A stretch of 16,517 nt of DNA, taken from assembly GCA_050740975.1 (NCBI GenBank), contig JBOIEE010000211.1, positions 1 through 16,517 on the forward strand, read 5' to 3'. The notes beneath the pieces are model-generated. The model worked only from the letters and a program-made list of their open reading frames with translations. It was not told the origin of the DNA and did no database searches. Origin of the DNA: JBOHHR01 sp050740975 (lineage in GTDB: Bacteria; Pseudomonadota; Gammaproteobacteria; JBOHHR01). This document shows, piece by piece, positions 7,037-14,096 of the stretch; positions within the stretch are counted from its first letter, which is position 1, and each line of letters starts with the position of its first letter. The translations under genes were made by a program, and so were the position numbers.

Positions 7037-8002
7037 ATGACCAAGACCATTAGTCTTCTCACGGGCCACTTCCTCATCTTATGTTATATGGCTCCCTCGG
7101 TTAGTGCGCCGGTTCCTTCCCGCGCGGATATCGCCAAGATATACAACATCACGCTGGCTGCCGATCAGACAGTAGACGTTCGCTTCTTCAGAAAGGGCGA
7201 GTGCTCGCAAGAGGAATGGTGCCGGATCAACAGGACCGGGCAGTACTTGAAGGCGAGGGATTGGCTTCAAACCGGGAACGTGAGCCGTGCTGATCTGGCC
7301 CTCATGTATAATGCGGTCGACTATAGACCCGTTCTGTTTTGGCAGGAAGAAGACTCTAAATCGCGCTTCGAGCCCAAACAGGGCAGCTGCCATTTTCGCA
7401 TCGAGCTGGGGAAGTTTTTGTATGCTCACCCCCACCAGAGTGCGGACAAAGGTTGTCAGAAGATCACGAGCAAACACGCGTTGATCTTTCCATACGGCAC
7501 GGCTTTATTCGTCATCCAAGGAGCCAACAATACCTTCGTCGGCGTCTTAAGCAGCCCGAGCGCGCCCGTCGTAGTCCAAAATTCACACAGCGGCAAAAAG
7601 GCTCGATTACGAGCGGGGCAATTCGCCAAATCTTTCGAGGACGGGGGCATGCAACAGAACAAGTTCTCGCTCGCACATTTTTACAAGACACAGACTCTCG
7701 GCCGAGGCTTGGGTCCGGAATCAGACGACACCGACTATGTGGAGCGGCAAGAGCCTGAGATCCGCGCGATCCTTGAAGAAATTCGCCAAGAAACCTTAAC
7801 GGCTCTGCGGGAACAGAACAGAATTGAGGTTCTAGCTGAGGATCGGCCTGACTTCGGCCCCCCACCCGATGACGGTGGCCCAAGCCATGGTGGCAGCACA
7901 AGCGATGGGCCGACGGCCGACACCGGTACGGTTACACCGGTACCAAATTCGGATAGCGTGTTGTCTTCGCCACCGACTGAAGCTCCTCCGCCGTTGCGTT
8001 AG
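7037..8002 (+). CDS. Exported FecR-like protein with proline-rich C-terminal tail
   Basis: This is a 321-residue exported protein. Residues 1-24 form a Sec signal peptide ending SVSA, followed by PVPSRADIAK. Residues about 148-200 (HALIFPYGTALFVIQG, then VGVLSSPSAPVVVQN and KARLRAGQFAK) resemble the FecR-like beta domain found in exported cyanobacterial and proteobacterial proteins. Residues 205-262 (SLAHFYKTQT, then EIRAILEEIRQETLTAL) look helical. The last 55 residues are rich in Pro, Gly, Ser and Asp and probably disordered. Four cysteines (56, 62, 118, 140) could form disulfides. GGAGGG at 7024-7029 lies 7 bases before ATG 7037; the ATG at 7022 overlaps that site and is rejected. No sigma/anti-sigma gene is adjacent, so a classical FecR signalling role is not supported. 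It is probably co-transcribed with the beta-barrel gene 128 bases downstream. Confidence 0.7.
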   Translation: MTKTISLLTGHFLILCYMAPSVSAPVPSRADIAKIYNITLAADQTVDVRFFRKGECSQEEWCRINRTGQYLKARDWLQTGNVSRADLALMYNAVDYRPVLFWQEEDSKSRFEPKQGSCHFRIELGKFLYAHPHQSADKGCQKITSKHALIFPYGTALFVIQGANNTFVGVLSSPSAPVVVQNSHSGKKARLRAGQFAKSFEDGGMQQNKFSLAHFYKTQTLGRGLGPESDDTDYVERQEPEIRAILEEIRQETLTALREQNRIEVLAEDRPDFGPPPDDGGPSHGGSTSDGPTADTGTVTPVPNSDSVLSSPPTEAPPPLR

Positions 8003-8004
8003 GC

Positions 8005-8021
8005 ACCAATGAATCATTGGT
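8005..8021. repeat. 8-base inverted repeat between the FecR-like and beta-barrel genes
   Basis: accaatga (8005-8012) and tcattggt (8014-8021) are perfect complements with a single base between them, and lie 3 bases after the stop at 8002. As RNA, 6 pairs with a 5-base loop could form. No T-tract follows, so termination is unlikely. The sequence accaatgaat recurs at the start codon of the next gene (about 8127-8136). Confidence 0.4.
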
Positions 8022-8130
8022 AAGACGAGAGACAAGTTCGTGCCAGGGAAAGGTAACCCTTAACACCGAGCGGGGCAGTTAAAGCCCAACTGGCATAAGC
8101 ATTGACGGGTCTGTCCAGGGGGTAGAACCA

Positions 8131-9081
8131 ATGAATAGTAAATCGTTGAGGTTTTTGTTTGCGGCGATCTTATTAGTCGCCATTAACCCAGCGCGAGGGC
8201 AAACAGATGAGGCAAGGTCGTCTCTGAATCTGGCTCAAAGCGAAGATGAGGAGGAAGAGAAAGAAGAACCGCCTCCTTCCCCTAAGAGCATGAAGCTCAG
8301 CGAGCCCAAGTTCAGCCTGGGCGTTTTCCGCACCACTGATCAGAAGTCTAAACTACAGCTTGAGCTGACCTCCGCGATTTTGACCGATTCTGCTCTGACG
8401 GCCGCCACGGCGGACGCGAAGACTTCGGGCGATACGTTGTTCTTCAATGGCGCTACGCTGCGAGCGAGCCCAGAACTCGGGCCGCGTACGCGACTGGCGG
8501 CCGATCTCGGAGGCGCCATCGCCCGCTATGACGGTGACACGGGATATAATTTGTTAAATAGCGGCCTCGGGATACGACAAGAGCTAAGTGACAACATGTG
8601 GGGGGAGATCGGCTGGACGTTTCGGCAGATCTATGGCCTTGGTCCATTCAATAATCTAACAGATCAGGGCGCGAGACTGGGCATCAAGCGTTCGGATAAG
8701 CTCTTGGCGGACACATTTCTTAACTCAAGCTATGAGATCCAGGCTTACTTTTCGGATCCGACGGATCGTAGCCGAATAGCACATTTTTTCAGGCTGGGGC
8801 TAAGTTATGGCTTCACGCCAAAACTGCACGGGCTGCTCAGTTATCGCTTAATCCACAATGAGTTCACCCACAACGATCTCGATGATACGCGGCACGAAAC
8901 CGGCCTCCGGGTCAATTATCAGATATGGCGCAATGTGGTTGTCGGCGCCTCCGTATCGTATTTAGCGGGCGATGCGGTATCTCTGTTGACCAGCAACCCC
9001 GCCGAGTTCAATCAGCCTAGAGATCTCAACCATGTGAACTTTGGCGTGGAATTGGGGATCAATATACCGCTACTGGACTAG
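8131..9081 (+). CDS. Outer-membrane beta-barrel protein
   Basis: This encodes a 316-residue envelope protein. Residues 1-23 are a signal peptide (cleavage probably after ARG, before QTDE). An acidic, proline-containing linker (about 36-52, EDEEEEKEEPPPSPK) follows. From about residue 60 to the end the sequence alternates polar and hydrophobic residues with many Gly and aromatic positions (KLQLELTSAIL, ATLRASPELG, WGEIGWTFRQIYGLG, FFRLGLSYGF, HGLLSYRLIHNEF, VVVGASVSYLAG, VNFGVELGINIPLL). This is consistent with eight to twelve transmembrane strands. The end PLLD lacks the usual terminal aromatic residue. AGGGGG at 8117-8122, 8 bases before the ATG, fixes the start. Its TAG overlaps the opposite-strand TIR-WD40 stop within CTAG (9078-9081). 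Function is unknown; its position after an exported FecR-like protein suggests they act together. Confidence 0.72.
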   Translation: MNSKSLRFLFAAILLVAINPARGQTDEARSSLNLAQSEDEEEEKEEPPPSPKSMKLSEPKFSLGVFRTTDQKSKLQLELTSAILTDSALTAATADAKTSGDTLFFNGATLRASPELGPRTRLAADLGGAIARYDGDTGYNLLNSGLGIRQELSDNMWGEIGWTFRQIYGLGPFNNLTDQGARLGIKRSDKLLADTFLNSSYEIQAYFSDPTDRSRIAHFFRLGLSYGFTPKLHGLLSYRLIHNEFTHNDLDDTRHETGLRVNYQIWRNVVVGASVSYLAGDAVSLLTSNPAEFNQPRDLNHVNFGVELGINIPLLD

Positions 9082-11882
9082 CTCAGACCGCAAACGGTTC
9101 TGTCATCCTCTTGCAGATTCCGGCCGCTATGGAGGTACGCGCTCAACCACTCACAGCCATGATGTAGCAGACCCTTGAGATCGAGGTTCCAGCGCGTTAC
9201 AGAGCCGTCTTGGGAGACTGCGACAAGCTGCCGGCCCCCGCCGACAAAACCTATCGCTAGAATGGGTCGCGACTCGGGTGTGAGCGCTCTCAACTCCCTG
9301 CCGTTAATGCTCCAGATCTTAACTCTGTCATCGTAACTTGCTGTGGCCAGAATATGGCCCTGCGGGTGGAAAACCACCTCGGTTATTCTATCGCTGCCGC
9401 TAAGGGTCCTGATCGCTCTACCGTCGAGGTCCCAGAGCTTGACTAGATGATCCTCACCGCCCGAGGCCAACGTTTGGCTATTGGGGCTGAAAGCAATCGC
9501 ATTGATCGGTTGTTCGTGCCCCTTCAGGACCAACGGAGCTGGTTTATCGCGCCTCCACAACGTGAGGGTCCCTTGCTCGTGTGATGAAGCCAGAAAGGCT
9601 AAAGCCTGCCCATTGGGGCTGAAGCGCAGCGTCCTGACCGAGACGCTATAACCTCGCACTGTTGCGACAGGTTTACCTCCGCCGGCCCAGATGCGCACGG
9701 TGTCATCGCCGCCAACCCAGGCGAGCAGCTTGCCGTCCGCACTGGCGGTCAAGCTGGCGATCCCTGCTTCGATACGTTTTAAGTACACGCCCTGGTTTTC
9801 GTCCAAGGCTTGCAAAGCACGAACGTTGACAGGGAAGGTCTCGCCCCTTAAAAGAAATAGAACTTCACGGCTCGGATCTGTTTCGGTTTTCCAGCTTCTG
9901 ATCCACCCTGACTCCAAATTCCTCAGCTCAACATCTCTCAGCTCAACCGTGTTATCGGTGCGAACCAAAGCAAGCCTGCGGCCATCTGCGCTGAAACTCG
10001 CGTTAAAGGCATCTTGCTTCCCTGGCAAGACTTCGACCACCGGGATTTTATTCACCCCCCAAAGCCTAACGGTGTTATCGGCGCTGCCCGAAACGATGGT
10101 CTTGCCATCAGGGCTGAAGCTGACACTGGTCACCGGACGCTTATGTCCCTCGAAAATTTTAGGCTTCCCTCCCTCCCGGTTCCATAATTTAACGACATTG
10201 CCTCGGACGCCAGGACTACTGAGGTTACTCTCACTTGCCGTTGCTATCGTTTGGCCGTCCGGGCTAAAAGCGATGCTATTGACCGGGTTTCCGTCATGCG
10301 CTAGGAACTCGTAGGGGGAATATCGAACACCATCGAGCCTCCACAGCGCCAGGGTGCCAACGCCGTCCGCGACAGCCATGGTAGTGCAATCGGAGCTGAA
10401 ACTTAAAGCATTGGCCGTGTGCCCGGGATCGCCGAGGGCCTGGAAGAGCTCGCCGTCTAGCCGCCAAAGCTTAACCGGCGCCTTATCGATCTGACTTCCC
10501 GATACGGTAGCAAGCAAGGACTTACCGTCGCGACACGTTGCGCTGAACCGGACACGGACAGATCCCGCACCATGAGCTTTAAGCCGCCGCGTTGTATTGT
10601 CGGCCAAGCTCATAATGGTCACCTGGCCCAGATCACCGCCCCAGGCGAGAAACTGGCCATCGGGACTGAAGTCGAGGCTCATGACCTCCGAGTCCGCAGA
10701 ACGCTGTGCGATCGGGGTGCCGTCGTAGCTCCAGAGCTTAATCGTTTGGTCCAGGCTCGCCGAGGCCAGGGTGCGACAATCCGGGCTGAAAGCTACGCTC
10801 GTCACCCTAGCCCCATGCTCCAACCGCTGTGGAGTCTCAATTACGCTGCCATCCATTTTCCACAGTCGAACCATGCGGTCATCGCTAGCGGAGGCGATCA
10901 GTGGTTTTGTGCCCGGGCAGGTTGGGCTATAAGCGACGCTGTTGACTCTGCCACTATGCCCTTCCAAGCGATTTCTCTCTCTTACATCGTCGAGGACACG
11001 ATGCAGGCCGGCAGTCACTCTGGCACCAGTCTCCTCCCAACCCTGGGGGTCTACGATGCTCCGCACCAAATCGCTTAACTTGCCGCTCGTGTCTTTCAAC
11101 TCCCTGCCGGCCTTTACCGCGCCCAGCAACGCCTCCAACTGGTTATTAGCCGCCAACGCGTTTTCCGATGATTCTATCAAGGCGTTGATCTGGTTCCGGA
11201 TCGCTGTGAGACGCTGGAGGTAAAATAAGGTAGCAAGCATAGCCGCGGTGATGGTCAGGAGGCTTAAGCCCGTTGCCACCGCCCGGCGGACTCTTAGGAA
11301 CCTGCGCCATTGACGCACATCCTCGCCTTCGAGCTCGTCCTTGTCGCGACCGTGCAATGGCGCCGCAATGTCGACGACCGCGCTCCGAAACTCGCTGTGG
11401 CGCAGCGTAAGCTGCTCCGCCTTTCTCAGCCTCCGCAGATCGACATATAACGGCTCGCCTCGGAATTTGCCGCGTAGGATCCGGGGCAAAGCTGTGGTCT
11501 GTTCCCAATTAAAGTCCCTATGTTCTTCATCCCAAACGATCGCACCCTCAGTTAGAAGGATGAGCATATGGCTGATAGAACGATGCTCAAGCCACCAGCT
11601 GATTTCGCGTTGGACCCACGGCCGGCACGCTGCCCGAGGAGAAGCCATCAACAAGAACCACTCTGATCGCTCTAGCGCGCGTTCTATAGCATCCCACAAG
11701 CCTGGATTGGCAGGTAGGTTGGTCTTATCGCGAAACACGCGTAAGGCCCGCATGCGATACCACGGTCGGGCGAATCCGTGCAGAGCGGACTGGATGGCTG
11801 GCGCCAGTTTGTTATCCGCGGCGTGGTAGGAGATAAAGGCGTTGTATTTATAGGAGCGCGACTTTTGTCTGTGCTGAACCAT
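9078..11882 (-). CDS. TIR - transmembrane - WD40 propeller protein
   Basis: This encodes 934 residues. A TIR_2-type domain spans about 10-160 (YNAFISYHAAD at 13-23, RVFRDKTNLPANPGLWDAIE, LLMASPRAACRPWVQREISWW). WVQRE keeps the WxxxE pattern whose Glu (here 93) is catalytic in NAD-cleaving TIR domains. An Arg-rich stretch (190-200) then precedes one transmembrane helix (201-223), implying a cytoplasmic TIR. A helical linker (NNQLEALLGAVKAGRELK) leads to about 13 WD40 repeats (306-900), such as LEHGARVTSVAFSPD to IKLWSYDG. An insert of about 45 residues lies between repeats 8 and 9. The tail (GCEWLSAYL to DRTVC) is typical of nSTAND-WD40 proteins, but no NTPase domain is present. AGGA at 11890-11893 supports ATG 11882; ATG 11915 lacks a ribosome-binding site. 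Defence, stress-sensing or cell-death control are possible roles. Confidence 0.88.
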   Translation of the reverse strand: MVQHRQKSRSYKYNAFISYHAADNKLAPAIQSALHGFARPWYRMRALRVFRDKTNLPANPGLWDAIERALERSEWFLLMASPRAACRPWVQREISWWLEHRSISHMLILLTEGAIVWDEEHRDFNWEQTTALPRILRGKFRGEPLYVDLRRLRKAEQLTLRHSEFRSAVVDIAAPLHGRDKDELEGEDVRQWRRFLRVRRAVATGLSLLTITAAMLATLFYLQRLTAIRNQINALIESSENALAANNQLEALLGAVKAGRELKDTSGKLSDLVRSIVDPQGWEETGARVTAGLHRVLDDVRERNRLEGHSGRVNSVAYSPTCPGTKPLIASASDDRMVRLWKMDGSVIETPQRLEHGARVTSVAFSPDCRTLASASLDQTIKLWSYDGTPIAQRSADSEVMSLDFSPDGQFLAWGGDLGQVTIMSLADNTTRRLKAHGAGSVRVRFSATCRDGKSLLATVSGSQIDKAPVKLWRLDGELFQALGDPGHTANALSFSSDCTTMAVADGVGTLALWRLDGVRYSPYEFLAHDGNPVNSIAFSPDGQTIATASESNLSSPGVRGNVVKLWNREGGKPKIFEGHKRPVTSVSFSPDGKTIVSGSADNTVRLWGVNKIPVVEVLPGKQDAFNASFSADGRRLALVRTDNTVELRDVELRNLESGWIRSWKTETDPSREVLFLLRGETFPVNVRALQALDENQGVYLKRIEAGIASLTASADGKLLAWVGGDDTVRIWAGGGKPVATVRGYSVSVRTLRFSPNGQALAFLASSHEQGTLTLWRRDKPAPLVLKGHEQPINAIAFSPNSQTLASGGEDHLVKLWDLDGRAIRTLSGSDRITEVVFHPQGHILATASYDDRVKIWSINGRELRALTPESRPILAIGFVGGGRQLVAVSQDGSVTRWNLDLKGLLHHGCEWLSAYLHSGRNLQEDDRTVCGLS

Positions 11883-12034
11883 AACCGCTTCCTGGCGAGG
11901 CGCGTCCGCCGTCATGGGTCGAGAGAGCCGGTAAAATGATCGAGTCTAATGTTGCGGTCTGCCACGGTCTGGCTACCTTATTTTGCTGCATCTGCAAGCC
12001 GCCACATCCGCCATCAAAACAAGCTACCAGAGCC

Positions 12035-12203
12035 CTAGCAGCCTGTCGGACTTAGGAAGAACCTACTGCGGCGGTGGGAAATCGGTTCATATTTCCGATC
12101 ATTTTCGTTAAATAGTTACCACTATTCGCCTCAAACGATCGAAAATCTGTACTCGATTTCCCACTCGCCTCGCTACGGTTCCCTAAGTCCGACAGGCTGC
12201 TAG
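12035..12203. mobile_element. MITE-like inverted-repeat element (169 bp)
   Basis: Bases 12035-12056 (ctagcagcctgtcggact tagg) are the exact reverse complement of 12182-12203. Inside these arms the match continues imperfectly: 12074-12084 (gtgggaaatcg) is perfectly complementary to 12154-12164. The whole element can fold into a long hairpin with a loop of about 70 bases. It has no coding capacity. The outermost CTAG on both sides may be a 4-base target duplication (IS5-like preference); a TA duplication of the IS630 type is equally possible because CTAG is palindromic. It lies between the TIR-WD40 gene and the 12200 gene. The 152 bases from 11883 to 12034 hold nothing else I can recognise. Confidence 0.8.
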
Positions 12204-13381
12204 GTAACCAGGGAGGTGCGAATAACGTGCGCGGCTTGCTCGGGTAAGAAATACCCATAGATTGGGGCCGAATGCAAGGGGTTATCCGGCTGATAGTCGA
12301 GCCCATATAAGCGGTAGTAGCCTGGTGCGAGCTCGGACCGCATCTCTTGACGCGCAACCAGCTCCAGGAGCTTACCATTGATGACCTTTTTTTCCATTCC
12401 GGCGCCATAAGCCGAGAGACGGCTTTTTATCTCCTCTGGAATTCGGGTGGTGCGCTCCGGTTGGGTAAAGACCTGCAGCAGCAAGCCGTCGGTATAATAG
12501 CCGGTGGGCTCCATGATGCCGATCCCGCGTTGTGAGAGTGCTTGTATCAGCTCATCCAGCGACACCGCCACTCGGATCCCCCCTAGAGAGCGCGTGGCCC
12601 GTATCGCCAGATGATGGGCGGTGTACCCATACACATGATTCCAGTGCTGGATGATTTGCGTGGGATGACCGACATCGGATTGGTCGATGAACAAACGCAG
12701 CACCTGGCCGTTATGCAGCATTTTATACAACAGGTAGGCGCTCCAACCATCGGCAAACTGGTAATACACCTCGTCCTCAAGCTGCGATCGTACATAACCG
12801 TGCTGGCTACACAGCAGCTCCGCGACGCTCTCGGCCGCTCGCGTTTCGGCGGAGCCGCAGCGAATAGCCAGGTGATCGAAGTGTGCGAACCACCCGCGTT
12901 CTTCGGCCAGCTCGAGCAACGCCAGATCGGCCTTGCTGTTGAGCAGCGATTCGATCACTTTCACCGCCACGTAGATATCAAAGTGCTGTACCCACTGGGC
13001 TATGCGGATGGCGTCCTTGTCTTGCAGCGATCCCGTCGCCTGCTCGAAAAGCCTATCCAGGAACTGCTGCGCAAAGGGATGCACGCGTTGCCTCGCTCCC
13101 GGAAGGCTGATCTCCAGGGGGAGCACCTGCGCCGCCTCGCGGTAGGCGCTGAACAATTGCTCCAGCGAGCGCACACCGGTGAAGAAGGCGGCAGCGGTCG
13201 GCTCCGAAGGAACCGCACGAAACGGCACTAGATTGAGGAATACAAGCTCGCCGTTCTCGTTTACCGTAGACAGGCGTTCCGGTTGCTCGGGGTCGGGCTT
13301 CAAGCGTTGCTGCTCGCCCACCACTGCGAGCGCAAGCGTCGCAGCGAACTCATGATACGGATCTGCCAGGATAGTATTCAT
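12200..13381 (-). CDS. Putative VOC-fold (DUF1338/HPPD-like) protein of unknown function
   Basis: This encodes 393 residues if the start is ATG 13381 (MNTILADPYHEF). A TTG at 13471 would add 30 residues that look unlike protein core, and neither start has a strong ribosome-binding site. Two echoing segments, WFAHFDHLAIRCG (about 164-176) and YGYTAHHLAIRAT (about 251-263), each present a His before a hydrophobic strand. LLLQVFTQPERT follows near 300-311. Paired His-strand segments and LLQVFT are features of vicinal-oxygen-chelate enzymes such as HPPD, and DHIALR-like motifs occur in DUF1338 (2-oxoadipate dioxygenase family). A metal-dependent dioxygenase is therefore possible but unproven. No signal peptide or membrane span is present. 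The stop TAG at 12200-12202 lies within the terminal repeat of the MITE-like element, so its last residues may have been changed by that insertion. Confidence 0.65.
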   Translation of the reverse strand: MNTILADPYHEFAATLALAVVGEQQRLKPDPEQPERLSTVNENGELVFLNLVPFRAVPSEPTAAAFFTGVRSLEQLFSAYREAAQVLPLEISLPGARQRVHPFAQQFLDRLFEQATGSLQDKDAIRIAQWVQHFDIYVAVKVIESLLNSKADLALLELAEERGWFAHFDHLAIRCGSAETRAAESVAELLCSQHGYVRSQLEDEVYYQFADGWSAYLLYKMLHNGQVLRLFIDQSDVGHPTQIIQHWNHVYGYTAHHLAIRATRSLGGIRVAVSLDELIQALSQRGIGIMEPTGYYTDGLLLQVFTQPERTTRIPEEIKSRLSAYGAGMEKKVINGKLLELVARQEMRSELAPGYYRLYGLDYQPDNPLHSAPIYGYFLPEQAAHVIRTSLVT

Positions 13382-13649
13382 CTCATAGACTGCTACACCG
13401 CCACGGCGCGGCCCAGGTGCTTCCCCATGCGTACTCGACCTCGTGGCTCTGTTTGCCTTCGCTACCCTCAAGAAAAAATCTACTCCAAAGGCCTTAGCTT
13501 AATCAAGTAACCCGACGCTCTGCGGATCCAGGTTTCCGCTCTAATCAGGATAAGCGCGGTTGCGTCACGCAAAATTCATCAGATGTTCATCGGCTCGCAA
13601 TCATCTGTCCTTAGCGTTAGCAGGTTTTCCCAACCGCAGAGGGTCAACC

Positions 13650-14096
13650 ATGCATGGTGCAAACGTGCGCCCGTTCAGTGTCCGCGGCGCTTCACACGAA
13701 AGCCAGGTGGCTCGGGTAAACCAGTCCATGGCGGCTTTTATCGATAAAGCGTCCGGCTTATCTCGGTTGCAAGCGATCTATCGATCCCTGCCCCATTCCC
13801 CGTCAACGCTGGCGTTTCTGCAACAAGTCTTAGAGGTGTTCAAAGTCAGTTACATCGCGGACTGCAGCGAGTTGGCCAAGATCCCAAGTCACGGCCCGGT
13901 GCTGGTGATCGCGAATCATCCCTTCGGGGCCATCGAGGGCATCATCCTGGCTAAGCTGCTGCTGGAGATCCGCCCCGATGTGAAGGTGATGGCGAATCAC
14001 TTGCTGCAGAGTATACCGGAGTTGCAGGAGCTTTTTATCCCTGCGCAGAGTTTCTTGAGCGTGAGCGCTAAACGTTTCCTATTCCAAGATCCTTAA
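13650..14096 (+). pseudogene. Truncated PlsC-type acyltransferase (hemolysin/GNAT-fusion family)
   Basis: AGAGGG at 13638-13643 lies 6 bases before ATG 13650. The 148 residues match only the beginning of lysophospholipid acyltransferases found in hemolysin/OlsF-type bifunctional proteins. The region before the active site is VNQSMAAFIDKASGLSRLQA with LPHSPSTLAFLQQVLEVF. The acyltransferase motif follows as VIANHPFGAIEG (the HPFG form of HxxxxD blocks), then RPDVKVMANHLLQSIPELQELFIP. Homology ends after FIP at about 14042. The last 17 codons are unrelated and run into the end of ntrC on the other strand. The glycerophosphate-binding and later blocks of this family are missing, so activity is very unlikely. 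A deletion that fused this gene to the ntrC 3' end is the simplest explanation. The gene is divergent from the 12200-13381 gene, with 268 bases between the two starts. Confidence 0.75.

Noticed and set aside
8005..8021. Intrinsic terminator after the FecR-like gene.
   Set aside because: The stem is short and not followed by a T-tract. The next gene has its own good ribosome-binding site, so read-through is more likely.
9691..10314. Long open frame (207 codons) on the + strand inside the TIR-WD40 gene.
   Set aside because: It is antisense to well-defined WD40 repeats, is rich in Ser/Leu/Pro as expected from reverse reading, and has no domain.
12611..13231. Open frame of 206 codons on the + strand inside the VOC-like gene.
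   Set aside because: It is antisense to a protein with coherent motifs, and it has no ribosome-binding site or recognisable domain.
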